A stretch of DNA of 64,000 nucleotides, taken from Euptelea pleiosperma (lineage: Eukaryota; Streptophyta; Magnoliopsida; Ranunculales; Eupteleaceae). The DNA lies in contig CM068553.1 in NCBI GenBank assembly GCA_035048495.1, forward strand, positions 7,309,259 to 7,373,258, in the 5' to 3' direction. Made by a program: the position numbers and the translations under genes. Within the stretch, counting starts at the first letter, position 1, and the number at the start of each line of letters is the position of its first letter. Positions 11,185 through 21,462 of this stretch are shown here, piece by piece. The notes beneath the pieces are model-generated. The model worked only from the letters and a program-made list of their open reading frames with translations. It did no database searches and was not told the origin of the DNA.

Positions 11185-11345
11185 ATCGTATAGCCCCGGT
11201 CCATGTGGTGCCCAACTGATTGCACATTTTGATTGGTGTTGCACACCTTGACTACTAAAATATAAATTCAAATAATAAAACATTAACGAAGTACCAATCA
11301 AAATGTGCCAGCAATTGGGCACCAGATGGACTCTGTGACCATATA
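11185..11345. mobile_element. Palindromic repeat, unclassified
   Basis: TGATCGTATAGCCCCGGTCCATGTGGTGCCCAACTGATTGCACATTTTGATTGG-type sequence on the left mirrors CCAATCAAAATGTGCCAGCAATTGGGCACCAGATGGACTCTGTGACCATATAGATC-type sequence on the right, around a centre of about 55 bp (motifs paraphrased across several short runs). It abuts the next MITE. Confidence 0.55.
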
Positions 11346-11354
11346 GATCGACCA

Positions 11355-11536
11355 GAGTAAAACTTCCATCACAAGAAATTGTAATTCACACGCAATCACG
11401 AGCCAATGAGTTCTCGGCACGTACACAAGTGCGCTTTTGCAATGTTCCATGTGCTTTTGCATTGAGGTGTACGTGCCGAGAACTCATTGGCTGTGATTGT
11501 GTGATTTGCAATCCGATTGTGACAGAAATTTTACTC
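11355..11536. mobile_element. 182-bp MITE with perfect 9-bp TSD (GAGTAAAACTT group)
   Basis: Identical 9-mers GATCGACCA at 11346-11354 and 11537-11545. Termini GAGTAAAACTTCCATCACAA / TTGTGACAGAAATTTTACTC. The whole element folds on itself through AGCCAATGAGTTCTCGGCAC and its complement. This copy shows that the GAGTAAAACTT terminus seen elsewhere (6818, 15403, 46626) is a true element end. Confidence 0.88.
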
Positions 11537-11549
11537 GATCGACCATCTG

Positions 11550-12200
11550 ATCAGCACTCCTTAGAATTTTAGTTGGAAAATTTGTCGAGTCGATCGAGCT
11601 TTTAGAAAATGGGCTCCACTAAGAGGTTGATTGGTGCCAAATGAACGGCGGTCTTGGCTCGACACCAATGAGTGGGTTGGTCTTGTTAGTCGTAGTCTGG
11701 AACTCTACATGATAAGAGCGTGAACCCAAAAAGGAAGGACTCCACTCAACAACGTATTTGGTCATACAAAAACGCGTAGAGAGATCAATAATTGTTCTAG
11801 AAACTTCTTCATGCTTAGAAAACTCCACCATGTTACTTGACTCAACCAAATAGGGTTCCCACTTGGCATTAGGAACTTGAACTGGGTCAAGCTCGTAGTA
11901 CTATTGGATAGAGAGTCATGTCAACACAGTTCTAAACGTGCACCCAAACACCTAATTCCCTGTGGCTGGAGCTATCAAGATTTTGTTCCAGTCGTTCACA
12001 AGAACAGAATGGAGTGAAAGATATATCACCTTATTAGTTGCATGGTCAAAGTACCACTTTGTCAAATGGTGCATGTCATTGGCATGGGGTCTGAAAGTTC
12101 CAAACCCTAAATTTAGCTACAACATGGGCTAAAGTCAGACCTAAAAACTGGGGCTAGCTAGTTAGGGTTAGTTCAGTTCCAATTGTTTTAGCATGTGTGT
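11550..12200 (-). other. Unassigned sequence with a partly open minus frame
   Basis: A minus-strand frame (11619-11849, extendable upstream only through stops) has coding-like composition (VEFSKHEEVSRTIIDLSTRF) but no family I recognise; possibly a decayed gene or retroelement piece. Confidence 0.25.
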
Positions 12201-12204
12201 TTGG

Positions 12205-12820
12205 TAAGGTTTTGCCCATAGTTATCGGATCGTGAAGCGGCAAAACTTTGCCCATTGAAAAATGCAAGTTTAAAACAATTTAGGTTAAAAAAAGCACGGA
12301 AAAAAAGTGGTCAAAAAGACGAGAATGTCAAAAGATCGGTAAATGAGGACTTCAGGTTTAATACTTTTTTAATCCAAAATTATGTACTCAAAAAAGCATA
12401 CAGATATGATCTAGCGCATATGCCTAGACTGGTAATAATATAAGTATGATAGAGCTTAAACTATATAATATTTATCTTAAGTCTAAGTAATATAAGCAAC
12501 ACTAATAATTTTTAAAAATAAATTTCTCATTTTAACAAGGTCTTCAAATATATAGGAATATTTTAATAGTATTTAAATAATATTACATATATTATAAATA
12601 AAAAATATTATTTAATTTGTAAAAACAAGAAAGAGTTATATTCATGAGATTTTTTGAAAATTTTAAAATTATAGGGTTGTTTCAGATTATTGAATATTTT
12701 GTGTTCTGAAAACACTGTGATTTGAAACGTTTTTTCAAATAATGAGCTTTTTTTTCTTTTAAAAAGTCAGGTTTGAAATAGAGATTTGCTAACTATGGTT
12801 TTGCCCTTTAAATGCGATTA
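12205..12820. repeat. AT-rich element with weak inverted ends
   Basis: GTTTTGCCCATAGTTATCGG at the left and GCTAACTATGGTTTTGCCC at the right are approximate inverted repeats around about 550 bp of AT-rich non-coding DNA. Related AT-rich sequence occurs at 33990-34160 and 40120-40370. Confidence 0.4.
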
Positions 12821-13880
12821 AAGTCATCTTTTGAAAAGAGGTTGAAACACTGAACCACTCTAATGATCGATCGGTTTGTCGGCTGCAATATTAGTATTTT
12901 CTTTCAAATTCAAACTCGAATATCGATCCATCTTTGATGAACTTTTATCTTGTTTTCAAAATATCGAATCGAGTGACTCCTATAAGTCAAGAGTAAGGTT
13001 GATACTAGGGTTGCATTTTAATTATTGCTCTTGACTAAAATTAATTAACTTTCTTAACAAACCCTAGTTTCATTTAAGGACTTTAAAAAAAAAAAAAAAA
13101 GCAGTAAAATACTAACTTCAACTACCAAAATTTTCCTCTTTTCACCAAAGCAATTCCTATTCTTCCTTCTTCTTGCTAGTGTGATCTCTCCAAAAACATG
13201 GTTTTATGAAGTTAATAAACCATGTGAAATCAAGATATTCTGGTCAAGACTTCACCAGCTGCTCCATGTGTAACATGAACCCATGTGAAATCAAGACATT
13301 CTGCTCAAGACTTCACCTGTTACTATCCAAAATTTCAAAATCTTTTGGGAAGGTGGTGCAGGAAATAGTTTAGAAAACTGATTATAAAGTCTTTATAGAA
13401 ATAACGCTCTGACCCCGTTATGTTATATGGTATTTAACGCTATATGTATTAACGCCTTTTTATGATGAAATAACGCAAATAACAAGTGTCACAATGATTT
13501 TAACCGCTATTTAAACTTTTAAGTTGTATTAGTCGAACTTTTTCATTTATTACCAAAACCCCATCCTTCAGTTCATTTATCCTATCTTGCTTATTTTAAG
13601 AGGAGAGAAGATTCGCTGGCCCGGGGACTTCAAATTTTGAAGTCTCCCCAACCAACACGTCTGACACGTACCCCGAACCCTTAACCCAACCCCCTCATTA
13701 AGCCCTTGGTATGTGGTTAATAAGGGGTACTTGTCAGATATTTTGGGAGGGGGACTTTAAAGTCCGGGCGGGCGAATTTTTCGTGCAGCTCTAACTTTTC
13801 CAACGTCAGATTTTTGCTGCCTTGAATTATCACAATTAACAGATTTGTCCGTCCAAACTAATATTTCAAAGGGTCGTGAT
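12820..13880. other. Intergenic, no gene recognised
   Basis: AT-rich DNA with the 61-bp direct repeat and decayed ATAACGC-type sequence at 13380-13480. GGGGACTTCAAA at about 13624 and GGACTTTAAAGTCC near 13750 flank a possible small foldback (about 13610-13790). Confidence 0.35.
13219..13318. repeat. Direct repeat, 61-bp period, two copies
   Basis: CCATGTGAAATCAAGA-ATTCTG-TCAAGACTTCACC begins at 13220 and 13281 with two base differences. Confidence 0.7.
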
Positions 13881-14266
13881 GTAACAAGGTATACCTGAGA
13901 TCGTTTCATTTGCGGAAGCGGCATTTTTGGTAGTCACCACTACCATCTGGTCCCACTGACCGCATGGATGTTTAGCCCACCCTTTAATAGACATTCATAC
14001 AAAAAATCAGCTTGTTTAATGATTTGTAGCCGTTGGTTTTAGTACTCAAAAATGGTTGTATGCAACGGCTATAAGAACGCCTTATATGGCGCTAAAAAGT
14101 GTTAAAATCTAATGGTTATAGACTACCAATCAAGGTGATTTTTGGTATGTATATCCACCAAGGGGTGGGATAAACATCCAAGCGGTCAGTGGGCCCAGAT
14201 GGCAGCGGTGACTACAAAAAATGCCGCTTCCGCAAATGAACAGTTTCAGGCATACCTTGTTACATC
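13879..14266. mobile_element. Family A-like MITE (GATGTAACAAGG ends)
   Basis: Termini GATGTAACAAGGTATACCTG / CAGGCATACCTTGTTACATC with arms continuing through TTTGCGGAAGCGGCATTTTT and GTCACCACTACCATCTGG. The core has CCACTGACCGCATGGATGTT and its complement. A related copy lies at about 58890-59265. Confidence 0.75.
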
Positions 14267-14411
14267 TTTTTCCTATTTCAAAACTGTCATTTAGACTGAA
14301 GTTTTCCTATTTTACCGCTTCTTCCAAAAACGCCCTTAATTCACCAACTTGCGTTGGCGCAGGATATTCCTCCTCTCACGCCATGCTGGCATGAGCCTAC
14401 AATGACAGGAT

Positions 14412-14755
14412 TCAGCACAGGTGACAGGACACAAATGTGTGCCACATGGCACACTCTTAGAGGACTCTGACCGTATGGATGTTTGGCCAATCCCTAGGTG
14501 GAGTTACAAACCAAAATTCAGCCTGATTAGTGATTTCTAGGCGTTGGATCTTTGTACCTCAAATACTGCTAGAATTCCCACAGTTGAGATCAACCCATGA
14601 ACATAAGTCCAATCCAACGTCTATAAATCACTAATCAGGCTGAATTTTGGTTTGTAGGTCCACCTAGGGATTGGACAAACATCCATACGGTCAGAGTCCT
14701 AAAAAGTGTGACACGTGGCATATATTGTGTCCTGTACAGAATCCTGTCATTTTAG
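14412..14755. mobile_element. Family A MITE
   Basis: Ends ACAATGACAGGATTCAG / CAGAATCCTGTCATTTT. The core shows near-complete mirror arms: CACATGGCACACTCTTAGAG, GACCGTATGGATGTTTGGCC, CAGCCTGATTAGTGATTTCT and complements. One of the best-preserved family A copies. Confidence 0.75.
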
Positions 14756-14859
14756 GGCTGTGAACGGAGCCTGACTCAAAACACAAAACCTTAAAAAAAC
14801 CCTACTTTTTCAGTCCTTTGACGCATGAAGCACACAGCGAAAAAGTATTCAATCCAACG

Positions 14860-15120
14860 GATAAAAATCACCGAGTCCACCAATTGTGGACAAATTTAGT
14901 ATGCAGCCATTTACATACTTTAAAGTATGCAAACATTGTCAGTACTGTTGGATTTCCCTTGAAAACTGTGTTATTTCAATGTTTTCAAAACAAAATATTT
15001 TATAAATTAAAAACACGTTTTTCAATGAGCATTGAATGGTGGATACAATGTTTACATACTTTTAAGTATGTAAATCGTTGCATACTAGACCGACCCACCA
15101 ATTGTGGCCAACTCAACGGA
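14860..15120. repeat. Palindromic repeat J
   Basis: CCACCAATTGTGGACAAATT / TACATACTTTAAAGTATGCA near the left and TACATACTTTTAAGTATGTA / CCACCAATTGTGGCCAACTC near the right. A related copy is at 29220-29400 (GCATACTTTTAAGTCGGCAA, GAAAAACGTGTATTTAATTT). Confidence 0.5.
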
Positions 15121-15402
15121 TAACGTTCGCACGTGCCTGCGGTACCCGAATTTCTTGGTTTACCGTACCGACAGGGATATTGGTCATCGTTGACGTCATG
15201 TTACGTCCAGAGATGAGTGCGTATGCATGAAGTGCTGCGGAGAAACCGAAACGTGTCCTTAGCTGACGCCATACGGACTCGTTTATCAAGGTTTGTTCAA
15301 CTTCATACTGGTGAACAGGAGAGAGACAACCATGAGGTGATGAGACGTTGATCACCCACCACTAGGCGCGGATTAAATCTTTGACGACGAACTATGAGCC
15401 AT

Positions 15403-15792
15403 GTGGAGTAAACCTTCCATGACATTTGGAATCAGCGACGCGGCTGACTACAGCTATGAACCGAACCACGTGGCACATTCTTAAGAGGATATTGACCGTA
15501 TGGATGTTTATCCAATCACTAGGTCGACCTACAAAACAAAAATAGGCCTGATTAGTGATTTAAAACCTTTGGATCTTTGTACCCAAATAATGCTCAAATT
15601 TCTACGGTTAAAATCAAAAAATGAAAAATACCATCAATCCAACACTTAGAAATCATCGATCATGTTTAATTTTGGTTTGTAGGCCCACCTAGTGATTGGC
15701 GAAACATCCACACGGTTAGTATCCTCTTAAGAATGTGCTACATGACTCATGTTGAGTGCAGCTAACTGCGGGTGTGAGCGAAGTTTTACTCA
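15403..15792. mobile_element. Family A MITE with GAGTAAA-type ends
   Basis: Ends GAGTAAACCTTCCATGACAT / GCGAAGTTTTACTC enclose a full family A core (CCACGTGGCACATTCTTAAG and GAATGTGCTACATGACTC arms). AGCCATGTG lies just before the left end and two bases after the right end, a possible 9-bp TSD. Confidence 0.7.
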
Positions 15793-15796
15793 TAGC

Positions 15797-16075
15797 CATG
15801 TGGCACACACTCAGAGATTACTGGCTGAATGGGTAGTTGGCAGTTGGCACATCACAAAAAAAGAAATCAGCTTGATTAGTGATTTATTACCGTTACTCTT
15901 TTTCTCAGTTTTATTTTCATCCGTGGGATTCGAGCAGTATTTGGGGCAATCAGATCCAAGGGTTTAAATCATTAATCGGACTGATTTTCGGTAAGTATAT
16001 CCATCCACCCAAGAATGAGCCAAACATACCTACGGTCAGTGGTCTCTAGAAGGGTGACATCTGGCACAGACCGTG
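15797..16075. mobile_element. Family A MITE, diverged
   Basis: CATGTGGCACACACTCAGAG, ATCAGCTTGATTAGTGATTT and CGGACTGATTTTCGGTAAGT with ACGGTCAGTGGTCTCTAGAA mark both arms of a degraded family A copy adjoining the previous one. Confidence 0.6.
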
Positions 16076-16119
16076 GTCCGTCATCAACGTTGATGACAGA
16101 TATCGGTCATCAAATATTT

Positions 16120-16665
16120 TAGGCGCCTATGGTGGATCTTTGTTGGAGGTGGGTCGGTTCAGCACTGTCTCCTTCAGGGTGACAGCTTTGGCTGGAAAAA
16201 GAGTGACAGCATGTTATCCGATTGGAATTCACGCGTGAGAAGTAATGTTTACGACCGTAAATAGTTTACTTACGGATGACGGACCACAGTATGAAATACG
16301 TGGCACATTCTTAGATGCTACTGACCGTATGGATGTTTGGATCATCCTTAGGTGGACCTATGTTCCAAAAATAACCAGATTAGTGATTTCTATCCTTTCG
16401 ATCTCAGTACATCAAATAATGCTCGAAATCCTACGGCTAAAAATAAAATCATGAAAAATTCTAATCCAACTGTTAAAAATCACTAGTCAGGCTAAAATTC
16501 TGGAACGTAGATCCACAACGAAAAATACCGTGGTAAACATTTCTGACGCATGAATCACTCCGATTCGATCACATGCGGTCACTCTTTTTCCAATCAAAAC
16601 TGTCACCCGGGAGGAGACACTGTTGGACTGCCCCACCTCCAACACAGGCCCACCATACGCGCCTA
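16120..16665. mobile_element. Element H: long-TIR element split by a family A copy
   Basis: The left arm TAGGCGCCTATGGTGGATCT, GTTGGAGGTGGGTCGGTTCA, GGAAAAAGAGTGACAGCATG pairs with the right arm ending GCGCGCCTA over roughly 130 bp. The centre (about 16262-16510) is a family A copy (TACGTGGCACATTCTTAGAT, GACCGTATGGATGTTTGGAT). No TSD identified. Confidence 0.65.
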
Positions 16666-16689
16666 CAGGCTACAATCTCTGATATCCAC

Positions 16690-17310
16690 ATTCACCAAAG
16701 TATTATCCACGTGGCACACTTTTACAGACCACTGACGGGATGTATATTTGGCCCAAGGTTTAAAAGGGACCCGTTATGACGGTATAACGGACTGGGGGCA
16801 TTACCCTTTTCCGTTACAACGGCCGTTATAATGAAGTATAACGCTCAGGGCAAAACGGAAAAATACCAGTTGTTATTTTTGTTATATAACAAAAAAATAA
16901 TGGCCGTTATTTTTTCAGTGTTTTAACGGTTCATAACGTAAAGGGGGAGGTCTGAATCCATTATAACAGCCGTTATTTTCATTATAATGGTAGATTTTTA
17001 AACTATGGTTTGGCCCATTCTTAGTGGATCTACTAACCAAAAATCAGCCTGATTATGGTTGGACAAGGCTAAAGTGAACTAATAACTTCACTTATGCCCT
17101 GGGGCGTATATTCTGAGTGAGAATCCAACGATGGATTAGTTTTTAACCCTAGAATCAAACATTATTTTGGGTACTCAGATCCAAAGGTTATAAATCACTT
17201 ATCAGGCTGACTTTTGTTACGTAAGTCCCCGTGTAGATGGATCAAAGATTGGGGCCAAAGATCAATACGGTCAATAGTCTCTAAGAGTGTACCACGTGGC
17301 TTATGGTCCA
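16690..17310. mobile_element. Family A MITE split by family C
   Basis: The left arm (CACGTGGCACACTTTTACAG, ACTGACGGGATGTATATTTGG) continues after the C insertion as CCATTCTTAGTGGATCTACT and ends near 17305 with ACGGTCAATAGTCTCTAAGA and ACCACGTGGCTTATGG. Confidence 0.65.
16755..17007. mobile_element. Family C MITE inserted in a family A copy
   Basis: Starts AAGGTTTAAAAGGGACCC and ends TTTTTAAACTATG. Flanks ATTTGGCCC (16746-16754) and GTTTGGCCC (17008-17016) agree at 8 of 9 bases. The interior has paired CCGTTATAA motifs. On removal, the family A sequence rejoins at its TTTGGCCC site. Confidence 0.8.
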
Positions 17311-17389
17311 TCGGCAAAGATTGACTCATTTTTTTTTCTTTTTCTTTTTTTTTCTTTTTGGTGTAGGGTGTGTGTGTGCCATACCAATC

Positions 17390-17760
17390 TCTAAGCGTTC
17401 GATTGGAGTCGTTTTCACGGGTTTGGTAATTTTTTTTACCATGTATTTGAGCATTATTTAGTGTACAAATATCTAAAGGTTTAAAGTCAGTAATCATGCT
17501 GATTTTTTAGTATGCAGGTCTACCTAGGGATAGGTCAAACATCCATACATGCACCTACATACCAATCTCTCTAAACGGTTCGTTTTCATGGGTTGTTTTT
17601 TTACCAAGAATTTGAGCATTATTTGGGGTACAAACTACAAAGATCTAAAGGTTTGAAGCCACTAATCATGCTGATTTTTGGGTATTTAGGTCCACTAAAC
17701 ATCCATATGGTCAATGATATCTAAGAGCGCCACATGGCTCACATTGTGACCCATGATGGA
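17390..17760. mobile_element. Two partial family A right halves in tandem
   Basis: ACCAATCTCTAAGCGTTCG / TGAGCATTATTTAGTGTAC / AATCATGCTGATTTTTTAGT appears at 17385-17550 and again, closely similar, at 17563-17720. Only the second ends with TATCTAAGAGCGCCACATGG. A local duplication of one half is the simplest explanation. Confidence 0.5.
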
Positions 17761-18004
17761 CCTACGCAGCAACAGTTACCTAGATAGATGATCCTCAGTT
17801 GTCGGATTCAAATATTGTTTTGGGTACTCCATACTCAGATCAAATGACTAGAGATCACCTATCAGGATGACTTTTGTTGTGTAGGTCCATCAATAGTTGG
17901 GCCAAATACTCATGGGTCAAGTGGGCTCAAAATCGTGTACCAGCTGACATGGCCGTTTTATGTGCCCACGGACAATTTTGCCCGGGAGGCTATTTTTTTT
18001 TTTT

Positions 18005-18312
18005 GGGTATTTTAGTAATACCCCTGAAATATGAAAGTAATTTGTAATACCCCCTCAGACTTTCAAACTTTAGGATTGCTCCCTTGACCTCATTTGACTA
18101 ATGGTAAAATGTGACATGCATGATGCGGTTGTTAATGCACTTATGAAAGGACCATAATATTGCAAGTATAATGCTAATGACGGCGATTCAAGTCCGTTTT
18201 AACTGAAGTCAACTACTGTTAAACTAGGTCAAGGGGTGTTCCTAAAGTTTGAAAGTATCAGGGGTATTATAATTAAATTACTTTCATTTCAGAGGGTCTT
18301 ACTAAAATACCC
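18005..18312. mobile_element. Family G MITE (GGGTATTTTAGTAA ends)
   Basis: Termini GGGTATTTTAGTAATACCCC / CTTACTAAAATACCC. The arms include GAAAGTAATTTGTAATACCC and CTTTCAAACTTTAGGATTGC with complements. Related copies at 18354-19020 and 51750-52062. TSD unclear because the left flank is a T run. Confidence 0.75.
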
Positions 18313-18353
18313 TTTTTCAGTGGCTAAAGATCATAAAAGCATGGCTAAAAAAC

Positions 18354-19020
18354 TGGTATTTTTGTAACACCCCCCTGAAATTTTAAAGTAATTAGTAATA
18401 TTATGAAAGAAGACCCCTTGACCTAGTTTATCTGTCATTTGACTCACGTTAAAACTTGACATGCATCGTATACTCTTAATGCACCTATAAAAGGACCAAA
18501 ATATTGCAAGTACAACGCGAGATCTGTTTTAACTTGAATCAATCATTCATAAAACTAGGTCAAGGGGGTAATCTTAAAGTTTGGAAGTATATATAGTGGG
18601 GTATTATTACAGGGTCGGGATCGGAGGACAACCATTTTTTGACAACCATTTGGCGGACCAACATAGAAGAAGAATCAATGGCTGATTTTTTGGTGCGGAT
18701 GATCTCTATGGTGTGGAGATCATCCTCACAAAAATTCAAATAATTCCGATATTCGTAGACTGGTTTAAAAGTTGAAGAATTATGGACCGTCTAATTTTTC
18801 TTTGTAACTTGAAAACCACAATTGATGGGATTAGAAATTTCAGAGTGGGCTGATTTTTTTGCTGGGTTGATCTATATGATCCTCACCAAAAATCAGCCAT
18901 TGATTCATCTTCTATGTGGGTTCGCGAAAATGGTTGTCAAAAATAATTGTTAAAAATGGTTGTCCCCCGATCCTGACCCATTATTATATATTTTCAATTT
19001 TCTAGGGGGGCGATTGCAAA
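18354..19020. mobile_element. Family G MITE split by a family B element
   Basis: Begins GGTATTTTTGTAACACCCCC; the left and central parts run to 18611 and the right terminus resumes after 18988 as TTTTCAATTTTCTAGGGGGG, fitting the family G right end. Confidence 0.6.
18612..18979. mobile_element. Family B MITE, 368 bp, 9-bp TSD
   Basis: TIRs GGGTCGGGATCGGAGGACAA / TTGTCCCCCGATCCTGACCC. Flanked by ATTATTACA (18603-18611) and ATTATTATA (18980-18988), 8 of 9 identical. It is inserted in a family G repeat, which resumes on the right side. Confidence 0.85.
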
Positions 19021-19615
19021 AATGCCATTTTTCTGAGTTCTTGTAAGAAAATTATGGCTGAAGCTTTCCTATAATCGGACTGGATTTAGGAGCTCATCTG
19101 CCACGAAATGGGCGTAAAGAGAATCGAATCATGGATAAGGAGCGGGTGGTGAGACTACGACCAGACGTGAATATGGGTGCCGTGTAGCTTGATGGTTCAG
19201 GCAAGTTGGCAGTGACTACTGTACATTCGTCCACCGGTTGCTCTTTTTAATAGTTGCTACCACCTCTTGCATGTGCCGTGTATTGCGATGGGATTGATTG
19301 GCTGTTCTTCATGGACATCTTACTAGCACAAGGTTCAATGCAGTCTCGGGATCCGAGGCTGGATCTGTGGGCGCCGATCAGAGGAAAACCTATGCTCTAT
19401 GTGGATAACATGTGGGACATCTGTTTGGCTTTCCGGGGAGGAAGGGATGAGTGAAATGCAGTTCACAACTGGCATTTCTATTAACCAAGACGAGAGAAGG
19501 TGCTTGTTCAAGGAAATCCTTTCAATTTTACTAGCAGCCAAACAGTGGCGGACCCAGGGGGTCAAGGGTGGTCAGTTGACTGCCGTCAACTTTGAATTTT
19601 GGGCGCATCCTTAGG
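19020..19615. other. Unassigned GC-richer segment
   Basis: Open frames on both strands between 19254 and 19614 have no recognisable domain; composition is closer to coding than the surrounding repeats, so a captured or decayed exon is possible. Confidence 0.25.
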
Positions 19616-19930
19616 GGGATGAGCCACGTGCAACACTCTTAGGTTGCCCACCCTCTGAGAATATTTGGTACCCATCCCTAGGTAGACCACTGTATGAGCT
19701 ACGTGCAACACTCTTATGGATGTTTCTCTAGTTGATACTAGGTAAGAACAACATCAGCCTCATTAGTAATTTCTAACCTTTGGATCAAAGTAACCCAAAT
19801 AATGTTTGAATCCAATGGTTAAAAATATTCCCATGAAAATGAGTCCAATACAACAATTAGAAATTACTAATCAGGCTGATTTTTCGTCTGTAGGTCCAAC
19901 TAGGAGTGTGCCATGCATACGGCTTATACT
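19615..19930. mobile_element. Family A MITE, degraded
   Basis: GGATGAGCCACGTGCAACAC occurs twice (19618 and 19692), then CATCAGCCTCATTAGTAATT and its complement TTACTAATCAGGCTGATTTT mark the two arms. Confidence 0.55.
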
Positions 19931-20329
19931 GTGGTACGTCATCAAAGTAGATGACCGACATCCGTTATCAAAAAATTACTCAAAAAAATTGGCTCCAAAT
20001 TATGGAGAATAATTAAAAAAGTTGATGGGCTTTAATTACCCTTTTTTTATATAGGGGTAAATCCGTCAATTAAAAATGTCATTAGCTGTTATTGACATTT
20101 TCGGTTGACCGTTCCTTGTTGCTGGCCCGCCTTGCCTACCCTTGATGTAAACATCCCAACCTCCAAGAAAAATGACAATTGCTGTGCCTTGGAGCGAAAC
20201 GGTCTATGCTAAGGAGGCCATGACCCAACTTAGTGGGTCAGGTTAGCCAGAAAAGTCCCTGAGCTTGACCTGTTATAGAACGAGCTTGGACTGCACGGAT
20301 CAACCCCTGATGGATCTGGGTTATTATTA

Positions 20330-20511
20330 AGGGGCAACTCCTAAATGGGCCGAGCTGGCGTGCAAGTGGTTGCCAAGCCCTTGCAAACTCTTTAAGAAAA
20401 TGGGTGCAATCATGTGCAGTCCAAAAACAGTGGTAAGTGACTGCAATGCAACTCACCGCATTTGCACCAGAATGCAAAATGCATCCCAGTGCAGTGAACC
20501 AAGCAGGGCCT
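20330..20511. mobile_element. PIF/Harbinger MITE, GCTGCA subfamily, left end degraded
   Basis: The right end GCAGTGAACCAAGCAGGGCC-TAA matches the 45851-46097 element, as do GCGTGCAAGTGGTTGCCAAG and TCATGTGCAGTCCAAAAACA. The left terminus has decayed. Confidence 0.65.
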
Positions 20512-21460
20512 AAGTCGGAACCCCAAAATTTAACCTTCAAACGGGCTTGGTAAGAGTTATTTCAGGCTTTCAGCCCATGGAAAGCCTGGGCCACAATTGG
20601 ACCTAACTGCTTGGGGAAGTTGCAAACTATGTCTGGCCGGTTAGTGCCTTCAATTTCCTGTTCGGCTGCATGGAGGTTACTGTTGACTACGAGGCTGGAG
20701 CATGAACAGAAATGTATCCAACAATGCCTCAGGTCTTAGGACAAGCTCGTGCTAACACTGGCTTAGAAAAATTTGGGTAAAACTTGTCACATGGAGAGGG
20801 GATGAGGTGTTCGAACAGTTGGACTCCCTTTGGTTTTACCATCTCATCTGCCACGTGTGAAAATCCTGCCTTCGTGGGGATTAAGTCTGTGGTGTATTCC
20901 CTTCAATCTCTTCGATTTTGCAGACTACCTCCATCTAAGGATAGGGCTGTCAAAAAGCTTATCGGATCCCAATTTCTAAGTCCATACATGATCTGATGGA
21001 CTCACCTCGATCCCAACATAAACTGATAAGCTAAAGGAGCTTATCGGATCGAATCAGGACGACCCAACATTGAGCCGATTAAATTGATAAACCTGTTAAA
21101 TTTGATTTAAAGAAAATAAAAGCTGAAAATTATTAAGTCAAATAACAAACGGTAAAAGGTTTTATTGACATACAATTCGATTCTTGGCGACTTTTGGGAA
21201 TGTGAACCTGGACTCCTATGCTAAGCGTCGAAAATTCTTGGCAGTGAAGTTTGACTTTCAGTCAATCTTTCTAAATTCCAGGCTAGCTAATCATAGAAAG
21301 GTTCCTGGATTGACCCATAATGTTCTTTGATTATCATATTGGGCTGCCACACGCAAAGCGGGTGAGACGGTTCAAAAAAGCAGGCCCTTTTGTGCCATCG
21401 GTACGAAAACCTCCATTGCGAAGACTCTCTCCTTTGCCTATGTAAATGACATTAGTAATC
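20511..21460. other. Intergenic, no gene recognised
   Basis: No repeat boundary or coding signal I can support. Confidence 0.35.
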
Positions 21461-21462
21461 TA

